45,196 nt of DNA from Selenomonadaceae bacterium (GCA_017476005.1 JAFVEM010000021.1:1-45196); one strand, 5' to 3'. Positions 25,529 to 34,456 are shown, counted from the stretch's first letter. Numbers and translations are program-made. The notes: generated from the letters alone by a model not told the origin.

Positions 25529-28153
25529 GTGGAGCCATCAACCAACCCAATTTATGAGGTGTCCGTTGTTACCCCCTTTCATAACGTGGACATGAATATG
25601 TTTCGCCGCAGTTACGAGTCCTTGTGGGAACAGACCATCGGTTTTGCCAATATCCAATGGATAGTTGTCCTGCACAATACGGCAAAGAGCTATCAAGATG
25701 ACGTTCGTAAGTTACTGGGCGAATATGAGAATGTCATAATCAAAGTGTTGGACAATGATGCCCATACGCCCTCCAGTCCTCGCAACTATGGTATGGGATT
25801 TGCCACCGCGCCCTATATCGGTTTTCTCGACGGTGACGACGGCTATACGCCCCGGTGTTTGCAGACGGCGGTGAACCGTATGCAGAATGCGGCGGCGCAA
25901 ATGGTGGTGTTTCGGCGGGAATACGAACTGGAACGGGAGGGGCTGTTCCCACTGACGGAGATTGTTCTTTGGGATCAAACCCGGGAAGAAATAATCATTG
26001 ACCGGGACAACTGGGACGACGAAAAAATGTTCAGCGGCGTTTGGGGCATGGTGACGTCTAGGCTGTACGACCGTAATTTTTTGCTAAAATACAATATCGC
26101 CTTTGACGAAACAGTCCCCTTTGCCGAAGATATGCTCTTTCTCATCGAAGCCTACGGCAAGGCGGCGCGTATTTGTTACCTGCCCCAATTCATCGGCTAT
26201 CACTATTTCATCAACGGCGGCTCCTTGGTGCAAAGCGTGGAAAATAAACCGGGGAGTGTCTTGGTGTCTTACGCCAAGGGCTTTCGCAAGATTTTTGAAG
26301 CCGCCTTCGCGAACGGTATCTACGCCGACTTCTTCATGGCCGACCTGCTCACCCTGTTTGCCCACGCCATGATTGGCGCCAAAAATCTCACCTTGGCACA
26401 CCGGATGGAGATAAAGGAAATTTTAGAGCCGTATGTGCATAAAATCCCCTTGCTCCCGGTGAACAAACTGACCACGGAGCAAGCTGCCAAATTGCGCTAT
26501 GAACTGCCCAGAGAAATAATTTTGCATCCGGAAAATTTTAATAAGGGTTATCACACCCAAAACCTTTGGAACGGGCAGGATACCCTTTTGGAAATTTTGC
26601 AAAAGAGCAAGGATACGGACTACGGAAGGCGTTATCATTTTGCCGCCATACAATCGGCGGAGGGCTATCAGGCCAGAGTACCCCTGTCCGATTTTAAGAC
26701 TTACGCCCCTTTGGTCGCCTTGCAGACGCAAATCGGGGAAAGAGGCATCTTCACTGCCGACCCAGTAACGTGCTACCTGCTGTCCGCCGACGGTCAAGAT
26801 AGTCCCTGCTTGCTCCCTGCCACCGCGAAGCACTTGGCGCCGTACCTGAAAATATTTACGAAAATGGTGCGCCATAAAACCACTTTCCTGCTCTTTGAAA
26901 GCCTACCTAAGCCCCCCGCCTACAACGACAACGCCGTCCTCAATTCCCTCTCCGGCACTCTTCTCGCCGAATTTCTGCAACAGGAACGCAATACCTTGCA
27001 GAAAAACCAAGCGAAATTCACGTCGCCGGAGGAGTTGCTTTTTCCCGGCGAAGCCATGGATACCTTGTACTTGCGCTTGCTCTTCGCTCTGAAAGAACGG
27101 GACGTGGCGCAAATAATTTCCCCTTATACATGGGGCATTGCCGAAGCCCTGAACTTCATGGAGGACAATTGGGAAAGTCTCTGCCATGATATTGAACTGG
27201 GGGAAATCACCTTTGCCCTCGATGTTTCCGCGCCTTTCCTGCGGCGTATGCAAGGCTTGTTGGAGCCTGACCGGGAACGAGCCGCCGAGCTAAGGCGTAT
27301 TTTCCGCGACGGTTTTGATGATACCCTAGTCAAGCGAATTTGGCCGAAGCTAACGCGCATTGTGGCTTTTGGCGCCGCCGTTTTCCGTCCGTACACGGAC
27401 ACCATGAAAAAATTTATCGGCGATACTCCCCATGACAACGGCTTTTTCTTGTTATCCACGGCTCTAATGGGCGAAAGCGTGGCAGGATCGGACAAATTCC
27501 GCTTTGTGGAGGGGGTTCACTTCTGCGAGTTTTTGCCTTGGGACGCCAAGGCGGGGGACAGACCCTTGTTGCTGAGTCAGACGCAGGAGGGGAAAATCTA
27601 CGAGCCGATAATCACCAATCAAGCCGGACTCTACCGTTACCGCACGGGCTATCTCATTCGCGTGGAGGAGCAATGCGACGGCAATTTAATCTTTACGGTG
27701 TTGGGACGCAAAAATGACGTCATGGAGCTGGCAAGCATTGCCTTGACGGAGGAAGAAATCTACGGAGCCATTAGGCAAGTTGCCGACCGCTACGCATTGA
27801 ACCTTGCCGATTACGCCTATTGCGCCGCGCCGCCGGACACGGGCGAACACTTGATAGTCTTTTTCGAGCCGCGCAGCGAACGGCACTGGCGCGAAATTCA
27901 GACCCGCCTAAACGACGCCGCAATAGGCGCCGCCTTGGACGTCAAGTTGGCCGAAGTCAGCCCCGCTTATAGGCAGGCGCGAGAAAAGGAACTGCCTCCC
28001 TGTCGCCTCCTTTGGAGTCAGCCTCAAACCCAACTGCTCTATCGCGATTTGCGGCGTTTCCGTCAGCAAACGGCGCCGGATCAAATGAAGCCCACCCATT
28101 TTTTACGCACGCCGGAGCAAATAAGATTTTTTCGGCAGAATGTGTATGATTGA
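25529..28153 (+). CDS. GT2 glycosyltransferase fused to GH3-type adenylating-fold domain
   Basis: An 874-residue fusion. Residues 8-300 are a GT2 domain with SVVTPFHN, SSPRNYGMGFA, the metal site DGDD at 101-104 and FAEDM. Residues 355-865 match the GH3 (auxin-responsive, acyl-acid-amido synthetase) fold along their length: TDYGRRYHFAAI, VPLSDFKTYAPLV, FTSPEELLF, VKRIWPKLTRIVAFG and GLYRYRTG. All three ATP/AMP motifs are degraded. The SSGTTxG loop reads LLSADGQDSPC (about 416-426), the ASSE motif reads STALMGE, and the YRYRxGD Asp is Tyr (about 708). The GH3 part may therefore bind rather than activate a substrate. GTG 25529 has AAAGGAG eight bases upstream. A terminator follows. It is the last cassette gene. 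Confidence 0.82.
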   Translation: MEPSTNPIYEVSVVTPFHNVDMNMFRRSYESLWEQTIGFANIQWIVVLHNTAKSYQDDVRKLLGEYENVIIKVLDNDAHTPSSPRNYGMGFATAPYIGFLDGDDGYTPRCLQTAVNRMQNAAAQMVVFRREYELEREGLFPLTEIVLWDQTREEIIIDRDNWDDEKMFSGVWGMVTSRLYDRNFLLKYNIAFDETVPFAEDMLFLIEAYGKAARICYLPQFIGYHYFINGGSLVQSVENKPGSVLVSYAKGFRKIFEAAFANGIYADFFMADLLTLFAHAMIGAKNLTLAHRMEIKEILEPYVHKIPLLPVNKLTTEQAAKLRYELPREIILHPENFNKGYHTQNLWNGQDTLLEILQKSKDTDYGRRYHFAAIQSAEGYQARVPLSDFKTYAPLVALQTQIGERGIFTADPVTCYLLSADGQDSPCLLPATAKHLAPYLKIFTKMVRHKTTFLLFESLPKPPAYNDNAVLNSLSGTLLAEFLQQERNTLQKNQAKFTSPEELLFPGEAMDTLYLRLLFALKERDVAQIISPYTWGIAEALNFMEDNWESLCHDIELGEITFALDVSAPFLRRMQGLLEPDRERAAELRRIFRDGFDDTLVKRIWPKLTRIVAFGAAVFRPYTDTMKKFIGDTPHDNGFFLLSTALMGESVAGSDKFRFVEGVHFCEFLPWDAKAGDRPLLLSQTQEGKIYEPIITNQAGLYRYRTGYLIRVEEQCDGNLIFTVLGRKNDVMELASIALTEEEIYGAIRQVADRYALNLADYAYCAAPPDTGEHLIVFFEPRSERHWREIQTRLNDAAIGAALDVKLAEVSPAYRQAREKELPPCRLLWSQPQTQLLYRDLRRFRQQTAPDQMKPTHFLRTPEQIRFFRQNVYD

Positions 28154-28199
28154 CGGCAGAAAGCAGGCGCACAAAATAGGATGTAGAATTTACACATAC

Positions 28200-28232
28200 C
28201 CCACAAAGTTTCCCGCTTTGTGGGATTTTTTT
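28200..28232 (+). terminator. Terminator of the cassette
   Basis: A 9-bp stem CCCACAAAG / CTTTGTGGG (28200-28208 with 28216-28224) is followed by ATTTTTTT. It closes the transcription unit that opens at 21866. Confidence 0.93.
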
Positions 28233-28236
28233 CGCT

Positions 28237-28276
28237 AAAAAGGGACTGCCACACGATAACTATGTGCGACAGCCCC
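28237..28276 (-). terminator. Terminator of bioA (CTGTCGCAC family)
   Basis: As minus-strand RNA, GGGGCUGUCGCAC (28276-28264) pairs with GUGUGGCAGUCCC through 13 pairs including three G-U wobbles, followed by UUUUU (28241-28237). Pairing is poor when read as plus-strand RNA, so it is oriented for bioA. Confidence 0.82.
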
Positions 28277-28299
28277 TCTTTCTTTTATATTTCAATTAC

Positions 28300-29652
28300 C
28301 TACCCAAGTACCTCAGCCATGGCCTGTTTAGTGGTTTCAATGGCGAAGCGCAAATCCTCCCGGGTAGTGTTCAAGGGAGGATTAAAATACAGCACGTCCC
28401 CCAACGGTCGCAACAGCAAGCCGTGGGTTAAGGCGCGTTTGTAAACGGCGTAGCCCAAACGCTTGGCCGCCGGAAAAGGCTTTTTATTTTCCCGGTCGCT
28501 AACGAGTTCAATGGCGTGAACCAAGCCGATATGCCGGATTTCCCCCACCTGAGGATGCCCCCCAAAAGTTTCATTCATAGCGGCGGTTAGCCACAATGCG
28601 GTATCTTGTGCCTTAGCCAAAATATTGTCCTCTCGCAGTACTTCCTGCACCGCCAAGGCCGCCGCGCAGCCCAGCGGATTGCCGGCGTAAGTGTGACTGT
28701 GCAAAAAGGCCTTGCCCTCTTGGTAGTCCGCATAAAAGGCGTCGTATATTTCTTGGCTGACGCAGGTTGCGGACATGGGCATATACCCCCCGGTTAGCCC
28801 TTTGGAGAGACACATGACATCCGGGGAAATTTGCGCCCAGTCGCAGGCAAACATTTTCCCGGTACGCCCAAAGCCGGTGGCAATCTCATCGGCAATCAGT
28901 TTGACATCGTAAGCGTCGCAGAGGCGACGCAATTTTTTTAGATACAAAGGCGGATAGATACGCATCCCGGCGCTTCCTTGTAACAACGGTTCCACAATCA
29001 CCGCCGCTGTCTCATGGCCATGGGCGGCAAAAACCTCCTCCGCCGCTTGAAAACAGGCGCAGTCGCAGTTTTCCCTAGCTTGGCCGTAGGGGCAACGATA
29101 GCAATCCGGCGCCTTAATGGGAAAGGTCTTCATCATCATGGGGCGGTAAATTTCCGTGTAAATATCCACGTTCCCCACGGACAGTGCGCCGATGGTTTCA
29201 CCATGATAGCCTTCCGTCAGGCACATGAAATACTTTTTTTCCCCCTTCCCGGTTTGCAAATAATACTGGAAGCACATCTTCAGGGCGCACTCCACCGCCG
29301 CCGACCCGTTATCGTTGAAGTGGAATTTTTTCAGCCCCTCAGGGACAATGCTCGCCAGCCCCTCCGCCAGTTTTACCGCCGGTTCGTGGGTGAAGTTGGC
29401 AAAAATAACGTGTTCCAGCCTGTCCAGTTGGGCTTTAATGGCGGCGTTTATTTTCGGGTGACAATGTCCCAAGAGATTAGCCCACCAAGAGCTGATTATA
29501 TCCAAATAACGCTTTCCATCTACCCCGTACAGCCAAGAGCCTTCCCCACGTTCAATGGCAATGGGGGGTAATTCCTCGTAATCCTTCATTTGCGAACAGG
29601 GATGCCATATCAACTCTACATCCCGTTGCGCCAGTTCCGTCGCTTTTGACAC
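28300..29652 (-). CDS. bioA: Adenosylmethionine-8-amino-7-oxononanoate aminotransferase
   Basis: A 450-residue PLP enzyme that converts KAPA to DAPA in biotin synthesis with S-adenosylmethionine as amino donor. Family marks are WHPCSQMKDYE at the N-terminus, SWWANLLGHCHP, the substrate-site segment HFNDNGSAAVECALK, IADEIATGFGRTG with the PLP-contacting Asp, and SKGLTGGYMP holding the Schiff-base Lys. Length is normal. I place the start at GTG 29652, which has AGGAG eight bases upstream; GTG 29661 would abut that site. No other biotin genes lie in the window. It is preceded closely by sstT on the same strand, so the two may share a transcript. Confidence 0.95.
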   Translation of the reverse strand: MSKATELAQRDVELIWHPCSQMKDYEELPPIAIERGEGSWLYGVDGKRYLDIISSWWANLLGHCHPKINAAIKAQLDRLEHVIFANFTHEPAVKLAEGLASIVPEGLKKFHFNDNGSAAVECALKMCFQYYLQTGKGEKKYFMCLTEGYHGETIGALSVGNVDIYTEIYRPMMMKTFPIKAPDCYRCPYGQARENCDCACFQAAEEVFAAHGHETAAVIVEPLLQGSAGMRIYPPLYLKKLRRLCDAYDVKLIADEIATGFGRTGKMFACDWAQISPDVMCLSKGLTGGYMPMSATCVSQEIYDAFYADYQEGKAFLHSHTYAGNPLGCAAALAVQEVLREDNILAKAQDTALWLTAAMNETFGGHPQVGEIRHIGLVHAIELVSDRENKKPFPAAKRLGYAVYKRALTHGLLLRPLGDVLYFNPPLNTTREDLRFAIETTKQAMAEVLG

Positions 29653-29675
29653 TTTGCTCACTCCTCTTGACCTCT

Positions 29676-30881
29676 CTATTTTCTGGCCGCCAGCTCTGCC
29701 GTGGCCGTGAAGAGTACGTCGCTGGAGCTGTTAAGCGCCGTTTCGCAGGAATCTTGGAGTACGCCGATAATGAAACCAACCCCTACTACCTGCATGGAGA
29801 GGTCGCTACCGATGCCAAAGGAGGCGCAAGCCACCGGAATGAGGAGCAGCGAACCGCCGGCTACCCCGGAAGCGCCGCAAGCTCCCACCGTAGCGATGAT
29901 GGAAAGGAGGAGCGCCGTGGGCATATCTACATTTACGCCCAGCGTATGCGCCGCCGCCAAGGAAAGCACCGCAATGGTAATGGCCGCGCCGGACATATTG
30001 ATGGTGGCTCCCAAGGGAATGGAGATGCTGTAGGTGTCCTCGTTGAGATTCAGTCGTTTGCATAGGGAAAGATTCACCGGGATATTGGCCGCCGAACTGC
30101 GAGTGAAGAAGGCATAAATGCCGCTTTCCCGCAGAGTGGTTAAGACCAAGGGATAAGGATTTTTATGAAGGTGCAGATACACAATCAAAGGATTCATAAT
30201 AAGCGCCACGGCAAAGAACGCGCCTAAGAGTACCGCCAAGAGATGAGCGTAACCTATCAACGCCCCCAGCCCACTGGTGCCAATGGCGTTCGCCACGAGT
30301 CCCATGATACCAAAGGGAGCGAAGCGTATAACCCACTGGACGATTTTGGTAACGCATTTGGCCAGATCACTCAAAAAAACTTTGGTGTTATCCGAGGCGG
30401 CGTGGAGCGCCAGCCCTGCCAACACTGCCCAAGCCAGTATGCCGATATAATTGGCGCTGGCCAGAGCGTGAATGGGGTTATCAACTACGCTCATAATGAG
30501 GTTGTAGAGAACTTCTACGATGCCGCTGGGAGGCGTTATTTCCGCATCGGCGATTTTCAGTTCCAAAGTCGTGGGGAATAAAAAGGAAAGCGTAACTCCC
30601 ACCAAAGAGGCCAAGAAAGTGCCGATGACGTAAAGCCTGACAATGGGTTTCATGGCGGCGCTGGCATCGGCGTTCTTCTGGGCCATGGCGTTCATGACGA
30701 GAACAAAAACCAAAATCGGCGCTACGCCCTTTAAGGCTTTCACAAAGAGATCACCAAAGATGGACACCACCGGCACCGCCGCTGGGAAAGCCAAGGCGAT
30801 GATGATGCCGATAATAAGTCCCACGATAATGAGTTTTATGAGGGCTGTTTCCTGATATTTACGACCGATGTTACTTAGCAT
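29676..30881 (-). CDS. sstT: Sodium:serine/threonine symporter SstT
   Basis: A 401-residue membrane carrier of the dicarboxylate/amino acid:cation symporter (SLC1-like) family that imports serine and threonine with Na+. It has eight or so hydrophobic helices. The re-entrant loop is [15 protein letters not shown], and the Na+/substrate site segments are [14 protein letters not shown] and [22 protein letters not shown], broken by the helical turns typical of this family. ATG 30881 has AGGAGG nine bases upstream. It lies 53 bases after the SGNH hydrolase gene and 23 bases before bioA, all on the minus strand. Confidence 0.95.
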   Translation of the reverse strand: MLSNIGRKYQETALIKLIIVGLIIGIIIALAFPAAVPVVSIFGDLFVKALKGVAPILVFVLVMNAMAQKNADASAAMKPIVRLYVIGTFLASLVGVTLSFLFPTTLELKIADAEITPPSGIVEVLYNLIMSVVDNPIHALASANYIGILAWAVLAGLALHAASDNTKVFLSDLAKCVTKIVQWVIRFAPFGIMGLVANAIGTSGLGALIGYAHLLAVLLGAFFAVALIMNPLIVYLHLHKNPYPLVLTTLRESGIYAFFTRSSAANIPVNLSLCKRLNLNEDTYSISIPLGATINMSGAAITIAVLSLAAAHTLGVNVDMPTALLLSIIATVGACGASGVAGGSLLLIPVACASFGIGSDLSMQVVGVGFIIGVLQDSCETALNSSSDVLFTATAELAARK

Positions 30882-30934
30882 ATTATTCCTCCTGAAAAAA
30901 ATTCCGGGTACAGGGAGATTCCCCCTAAAATCCC

Positions 30935-32185
30935 CTACCCCACCACATTGGGAAAATGCTGCAACAAATAGCGCCCGATAGTCTCTCCAATGTGTTTTTT
31001 GCCGTAGAAATCCGGGTGCAGACCGTCGGTGGAATACATGGAGCGCAGGTTTCCATCGTCGTCGGTGAGGGCGGTGGAGACATCCACATGGTATTTTTGC
31101 TTCATGACCCAGTCATTGACAAATTCTTGATGCACTTTCCAATCGGATGGAGCAAACTCCACGCCCCGGAGTTCCAGCATGTAGGCGTTAATGGGCGTCA
31201 CCGTGGCAAAAACCGGCACGATGCTGTAGGAGTAGCACAAATCCCGGATGGCCGCCAGATTCTGCACGATAGACCAACCAAAGGTTTCCCCACGAAAATC
31301 ATTTACCCCTCCCATGATGACGAGAATTTTGGGATGAAAGGGCAAAACATCGGTCTTGAAGCGTTTCAACATCATCTCGGTGGTGTTGCCGCTGAGACCT
31401 AAATTTTTTATAGGCACGGGTGAGTAGGTTTCCCAATCGTACAAACAGTAACCCGGCGGCACCGACATGGCTCCGCCGCCGTGAGTAATGCTGTCTCCTA
31501 AGGCGGCCACCGTCACCTTGTCTTTGATGCGAAAATGACTCTCCTCCGACCAATCGCTTAAAGGCGTCCCACCTTCGGTGACGGAACGCACGCGCCAATA
31601 ATACTCTCCGGGTACTGTGTAGCCCGAATACTCATAGGCAGTGTATTCTTCACCCATTATTTCGCGAATTAAATTATAGCGTCCCGTTTCCTTATTTTGA
31701 CGATAAATTTGCACCTCGTGGTGTTTGGCGCCACAGGTGGGTACCCACGAATAGACGGGATAGAGGGGGAAATCCGCCATTTGGGCGAACTCCGTGGTGG
31801 GCAGGGGAGCGGTGGGATTTATGGCCGTCCCCTCGGTGATTGGTTTAGGTTTCGAGAAATGCCCTAGGGGTTTGCCCTCAAAATTCAGGGGGCAATACTT
31901 CCAATAAAACCCTTCCTTGGCATCGCCAAAACGGCTTAAATCAACCTCCACTCCGTTGGTAAAAATCTGGTCGATGGTGAGGGCGATATTGGACTCATAA
32001 TCTAGGTCGCTACGGAGTATTACTACCTGATACTTAACGGCGCTAGGCACCAAAGGCCAAGTGAGCCGAACTTTATTGATAGGCGATTCGGCGGCACCGG
32101 CTACGCTGTCAGCAATACTGCAACACAAAATAAATACTGCGATAAAAAAGCAAAACTTCAAATATGAGATACGCAAAAACACCAA
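30935..32185 (-). CDS. Exported SGNH/GDSL hydrolase with N-terminal beta-sandwich domains
   Basis: A protein of about 416 residues, exported by an N-terminal signal (hydrophobic [13 protein letters not shown]). Residues about 35-220 look like two fibronectin-III-type modules, with [12 protein letters not shown] and [19 protein letters not shown]. The catalytic SGNH domain (about 225-416) has GDSIT with the nucleophile Ser, GLSGN, GGVND and the DGLHP Asp-His pair, so the catalytic set is complete. Such enzymes remove acyl groups from glycans or lipids. TTG 32185 (or GTG 32182) follows a G-rich ribosome site; a longer frame to 32218 would begin inside the palindromic repeat. Likely role: deacylation of surface polysaccharide. 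Confidence 0.85.
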   Translation of the reverse strand: MVFLRISYLKFCFFIAVFILCCSIADSVAGAAESPINKVRLTWPLVPSAVKYQVVILRSDLDYESNIALTIDQIFTNGVEVDLSRFGDAKEGFYWKYCPLNFEGKPLGHFSKPKPITEGTAINPTAPLPTTEFAQMADFPLYPVYSWVPTCGAKHHEVQIYRQNKETGRYNLIREIMGEEYTAYEYSGYTVPGEYYWRVRSVTEGGTPLSDWSEESHFRIKDKVTVAALGDSITHGGGAMSVPPGYCLYDWETYSPVPIKNLGLSGNTTEMMLKRFKTDVLPFHPKILVIMGGVNDFRGETFGWSIVQNLAAIRDLCYSYSIVPVFATVTPINAYMLELRGVEFAPSDWKVHQEFVNDWVMKQKYHVDVSTALTDDDGNLRSMYSTDGLHPDFYGKKHIGETIGRYLLQHFPNVVG

Positions 32186-32206
32186 GGCATCCCCCCAAAA
32201 AATGAA

Positions 32207-32260
32207 CCGGGATTCCAAAGGGCAACGCCCTTTGGCGGAGTTTGAGGCAGCGCCTCAAGG
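32207..32260. repeat. Two-hairpin triloop repeat element
   Basis: Two perfect stems with three-base loops: CCAAAGGGC-AAC-GCCCTTTGG (32215-32235) and TTGAGGC-AGC-GCCTCAA (32242-32258), joined by CGGAGT. The linker and layout match elements at 41023 (inverted) and 45129 (inverted). It sits just past the stop of the small gene at 32271. Confidence 0.85.
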
Positions 32261-32270
32261 TCGGTCTTAA

Positions 32271-32552
32271 CTAAGCATTTTGCGCCACCAAATCTCGGAC
32301 GCTGTCGTTGATGCGGTTATCGCTCATGGAGCCAAGCACCACGGCCATCTGCTCCGGGGAAAGTTCTTCGGCGGCTTCGGCGGCCAGTTCCGTGACGGTT
32401 TCGGCTGGGTGTTCTCTCGGTGTGTCGGTGGGGGGCGGCGCGGCCAAAGGATTCTTCTTTTTCCCCACTTCGATGCGTACCGGCTCGCTGTTTTGTATTT
32501 CTCCGGTGTTATAGAGAATGTGTTTTCCCTTAAATCTAAAAATCTCGCTCAT
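32271..32552 (-). CDS. Small hypothetical protein
   Basis: A 93-residue soluble protein that I do not recognise. The N-terminal 30 residues are basic and beta-like (MSEIFRFKGKHILYNTGE), a Pro-rich linker (AAPPPTDTPREHP) follows, and the C-terminal 45 residues are an acidic helix (ELAAEAAEELSPEQMAVVLG). ATG 32552 has GGAGGG seven bases upstream. It lies 41 bases after the YgiT-type gene and is likely on the same transcript, so it could be an accessory of that toxin-antitoxin-like pair. Confidence 0.65.
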   Translation of the reverse strand: MSEIFRFKGKHILYNTGEIQNSEPVRIEVGKKKNPLAAPPPTDTPREHPAETVTELAAEAAEELSPEQMAVVLGSMSDNRINDSVRDLVAQNA

Positions 32553-32593
32553 TTTCAACCCTCCAGACTACCGTCAGAGTGGTAAAGTACCTA

Positions 32594-32815
32594 TCAAGCA
32601 GCGTAACTAATTTCTCTGGAGGTTTTGGCCTCCTGTTTAATTTCATCCAATTTGTCAAGGGTACTGAAAAGAAATAGTTCCTCCCCACACTGGCTACAAC
32701 GGTAGCACGGTACATCATGAATAACTATCACCTCGTTGCCTGCGGTAATCCATTTGTAGGTGGTAGTAGTCATTACAGACCGACCACCGCAAGTCCCACA
32801 CACGGTTTCATTCAT
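32594..32815 (-). CDS. YgiT-type zinc-finger protein (MqsA-like antitoxin N-domain)
   Basis: A 73-residue protein with two CxxC knuckles, CGTCGG near residues 6-11 and CYRCSQCGEE near 37-46, the pattern of the YgiT-type zinc-binding domain found at the N-terminus of MqsA antitoxins. The helix-turn-helix DNA-binding half of MqsA is absent. It starts one base after the DUF4258 stop with GGAGGGAG upstream, so both are translated together. Such pairs (DUF4258 plus YgiT) occur widely and are viewed as toxin-antitoxin-like; toxicity here is untested. Confidence 0.82.
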   Translation of the reverse strand: MNETVCGTCGGRSVMTTTTYKWITAGNEVIVIHDVPCYRCSQCGEELFLFSTLDKLDEIKQEAKTSREISYAA

Positions 32816-32816
32816 G

Positions 32817-33140
32817 TTACTCCCTCCTTCGGTGCTTCATATCCGGAAAAACATTCGGATCCGGTTCATATACCGTAACTAATCGCAACAACACGGGTTC
32901 AACGGCCACTACCACATGCAAATACCTACCGGCAACAGTACAACCCAAAATTAGACAACTGGGATGAGGAAAGTCTTGTGGGTATTCTTCGATAATTTCC
33001 CCATGAAGGATTGCATAAACTATTTCCTTTCTGGTAAAACCGCGCTCCTCCATACGTTTCTCCAAATGATTGGTCATGGCTATAAGGCCATTGCGGCACC
33101 GTTGTTGTATTTGTGTTATATCAAAATATTTGCTCTGCAT
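32817..33140 (-). CDS. DUF4258 protein, probable toxin-like partner of YgiT protein
   Basis: A 107-residue protein with the DUF4258 layout: HLEKRMEERGFTRKEIVYAILHGEIIEEYPQD (split helix and strand), then LILGCTVAGRYLHVVVA and LVTVYEPDP. This resembles a small RelE/MqsR-like fold, with basic and His residues where RNase-type toxins have active sites. ATG 33140 has GGAGGG upstream and a promoter at 33173-33201. The order (putative toxin before zinc-finger partner) matches mqsRA. Function as an RNase is inference. Confidence 0.78.
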   Translation of the reverse strand: MQSKYFDITQIQQRCRNGLIAMTNHLEKRMEERGFTRKEIVYAILHGEIIEEYPQDFPHPSCLILGCTVAGRYLHVVVAVEPVLLRLVTVYEPDPNVFPDMKHRRRE

Positions 33141-33172
33141 CGCTTCCCTCCAGCATCCCTTTACTAAGCATG

Positions 33173-33201
33173 AGTATAACAGAATATATCATTTTGTGCA
33201 A
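33173..33201 (-). promoter_or_regulatory. Promoter of the DUF4258-YgiT operon
   Basis: On the minus strand TTGCAC (33201-33196) and TATACT (33178-33173) are 17 bases apart, with the start expected near 33166, about 25 bases before the DUF4258 ATG. Confidence 0.75.
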
Positions 33202-33219
33202 CCACGCCCCGGCTGAAGA

Positions 33220-33609
33220 CTATTCATGCCACCAAGCCGCCAAATACATGCCTAAAACCGCCGCTGTAAGTCCGGAAAAAACATTGGCACCCATGTTCAG
33301 TATCGACAGCAAAACATGACCGCCGCGAAAAAGGGTGACGGTTTCCAAGGTAAGCGCCGAAAAAGTCGAAAGTCCGCCCAAAAAGCCCACGGTGAGCATA
33401 AGTCGCGCCGATTCCGGCAAGAGATGCAAGTGATGGGCTATTGGGAGGAGCAGTCCCATGACAAAGCTCATAAAAAAACTGCCGCAGGTATTAACGAAGA
33501 GGGTGCTGACCGGCAAAAACACCCCGAACTTGGCCACGGTGGCTTGGGTGATAATATAGCGGCACATGGATCCCAAGCCGCCCCCTATAAACACATAGAA
33601 ATAGGACAT
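33220..33609 (-). CDS. crcB: Fluoride channel CrcB/Fluc
   Basis: A 129-residue four-helix membrane protein that exports fluoride as an antiparallel dimer. Family marks are GGGLGSMCRY at the N-terminus, the NTCGSFFMSF segment with the conserved Asn, and GFLGGLSTFSAL, which holds the Phe-box/Na+ site. Length is normal for the single-gene Fluc type. It starts eight bases after the P-loop kinase gene, so it is probably co-transcribed, and no fluoride riboswitch is visible upstream of either gene. Confidence 0.95.
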   Translation of the reverse strand: MSYFYVFIGGGLGSMCRYIITQATVAKFGVFLPVSTLFVNTCGSFFMSFVMGLLLPIAHHLHLLPESARLMLTVGFLGGLSTFSALTLETVTLFRGGHVLLSILNMGANVFSGLTAAVLGMYLAAWWHE

Positions 33610-33617
33610 GATGTTTC

Positions 33618-34385
33618 CTACTCCGCCACCTGTACATAATCATTATCCGTGAGCATTTCCCAAATTTCGTTTGGCGAACCGGAATCTTTTAACACTCGCT
33701 CCACATTGCGGCTGTCGCTGGCCAGGTAAAATTTTTCCGCCGCCTCCGGCGACATGCCACCCTGCACCTTCCGGGCAATGAGCCGCTCGCGCAACAGAGA
33801 TGCGTTGGCGCGAATCAGCAGGGCATAATCCCCGTAAGACCTTAGCGAAGCCCAAGGTTCCTCCTTGAGCAGCAACCAATTTCCCTCTAGGAGCAAAATT
33901 TTTTCCGTAACCGGCACAGCTTCTTCTCGGACATCATGAATACTGCGGTCATAAACCGGCCAGTAAATGTCATCTTCTTTGGCATCCTTCACCGCCTTGA
34001 GTTTAGCGGCCAGTTTCGCCGCATCGAAGGTTTCCGGCGCGCCCTTGATGGTGGATAAGGGCAGGGACTTTCCGTCTCGCCTAAAAGTGTGCGCGCTAAG
34101 ATAAGCGGCGTGATGATGAAACCCATCCAGCCCCAAAGCCTGCATGGGAATAAGTCCCTCTCTTTCCCGGGACAGTTTTTCGAGAAACAAGGTCAAGGTG
34201 GATTTGCCCGTGGCCGGCGGCGCCGCCATAAATAAAATCACGCGCTCCTTTTTTTCTTCATAAAGGAACGTAAGCCGACGAAGCAAGGGCATGAACAGCC
34301 CCTCCACCGTAGTCTTGTTGTATTGAGCTTGTTGCTGTAAACCGTTGACCTCCCAAGTGTAGGAAGTCCATTCTTTTTTTGCCAT
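33618..34385 (-). CDS. Uridine-kinase-like P-loop nucleoside/sugar kinase
   Basis: A 255-residue cytoplasmic P-loop kinase of the uridine kinase/phosphoribulokinase/pantothenate kinase group. Walker A reads AAPPATGKST near residues 54-63. The substrate segment LGLDGFHHH follows, then PVYDRSIHD, which resembles the PxYD motif of uridine kinase relatives, and LLLEGNWLLL is the Walker-B-like strand. The acceptor may be a nucleoside, fructose-type sugar or pantothenate-like molecule. ATG 34385 is chosen because AAGGATGGAG precedes it; the frame extends upstream without a ribosome site. It heads a transcript with crcB. Confidence 0.8.
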   Translation of the reverse strand: MAKKEWTSYTWEVNGLQQQAQYNKTTVEGLFMPLLRRLTFLYEEKKERVILFMAAPPATGKSTLTLFLEKLSREREGLIPMQALGLDGFHHHAAYLSAHTFRRDGKSLPLSTIKGAPETFDAAKLAAKLKAVKDAKEDDIYWPVYDRSIHDVREEAVPVTEKILLLEGNWLLLKEEPWASLRSYGDYALLIRANASLLRERLIARKVQGGMSPEAAEKFYLASDSRNVERVLKDSGSPNEIWEMLTDNDYVQVAE

Positions 34386-34427
34386 GTAACTCCATCCTTT
34401 CTGCCGATTTCGGTTCCATTTCACACC

Positions 34428-34456
34428 TTGACAGTCCTACGTTATTGCGGTATATT
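34428..34456 (+). promoter_or_regulatory. Promoter of the polysaccharide deacetylase gene
   Basis: TTGACA (34428-34433) and TATATT (34451-34456) are separated by 17 bases; the start would be near 34463, about 30 bases before the TTG start. Confidence 0.82.
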
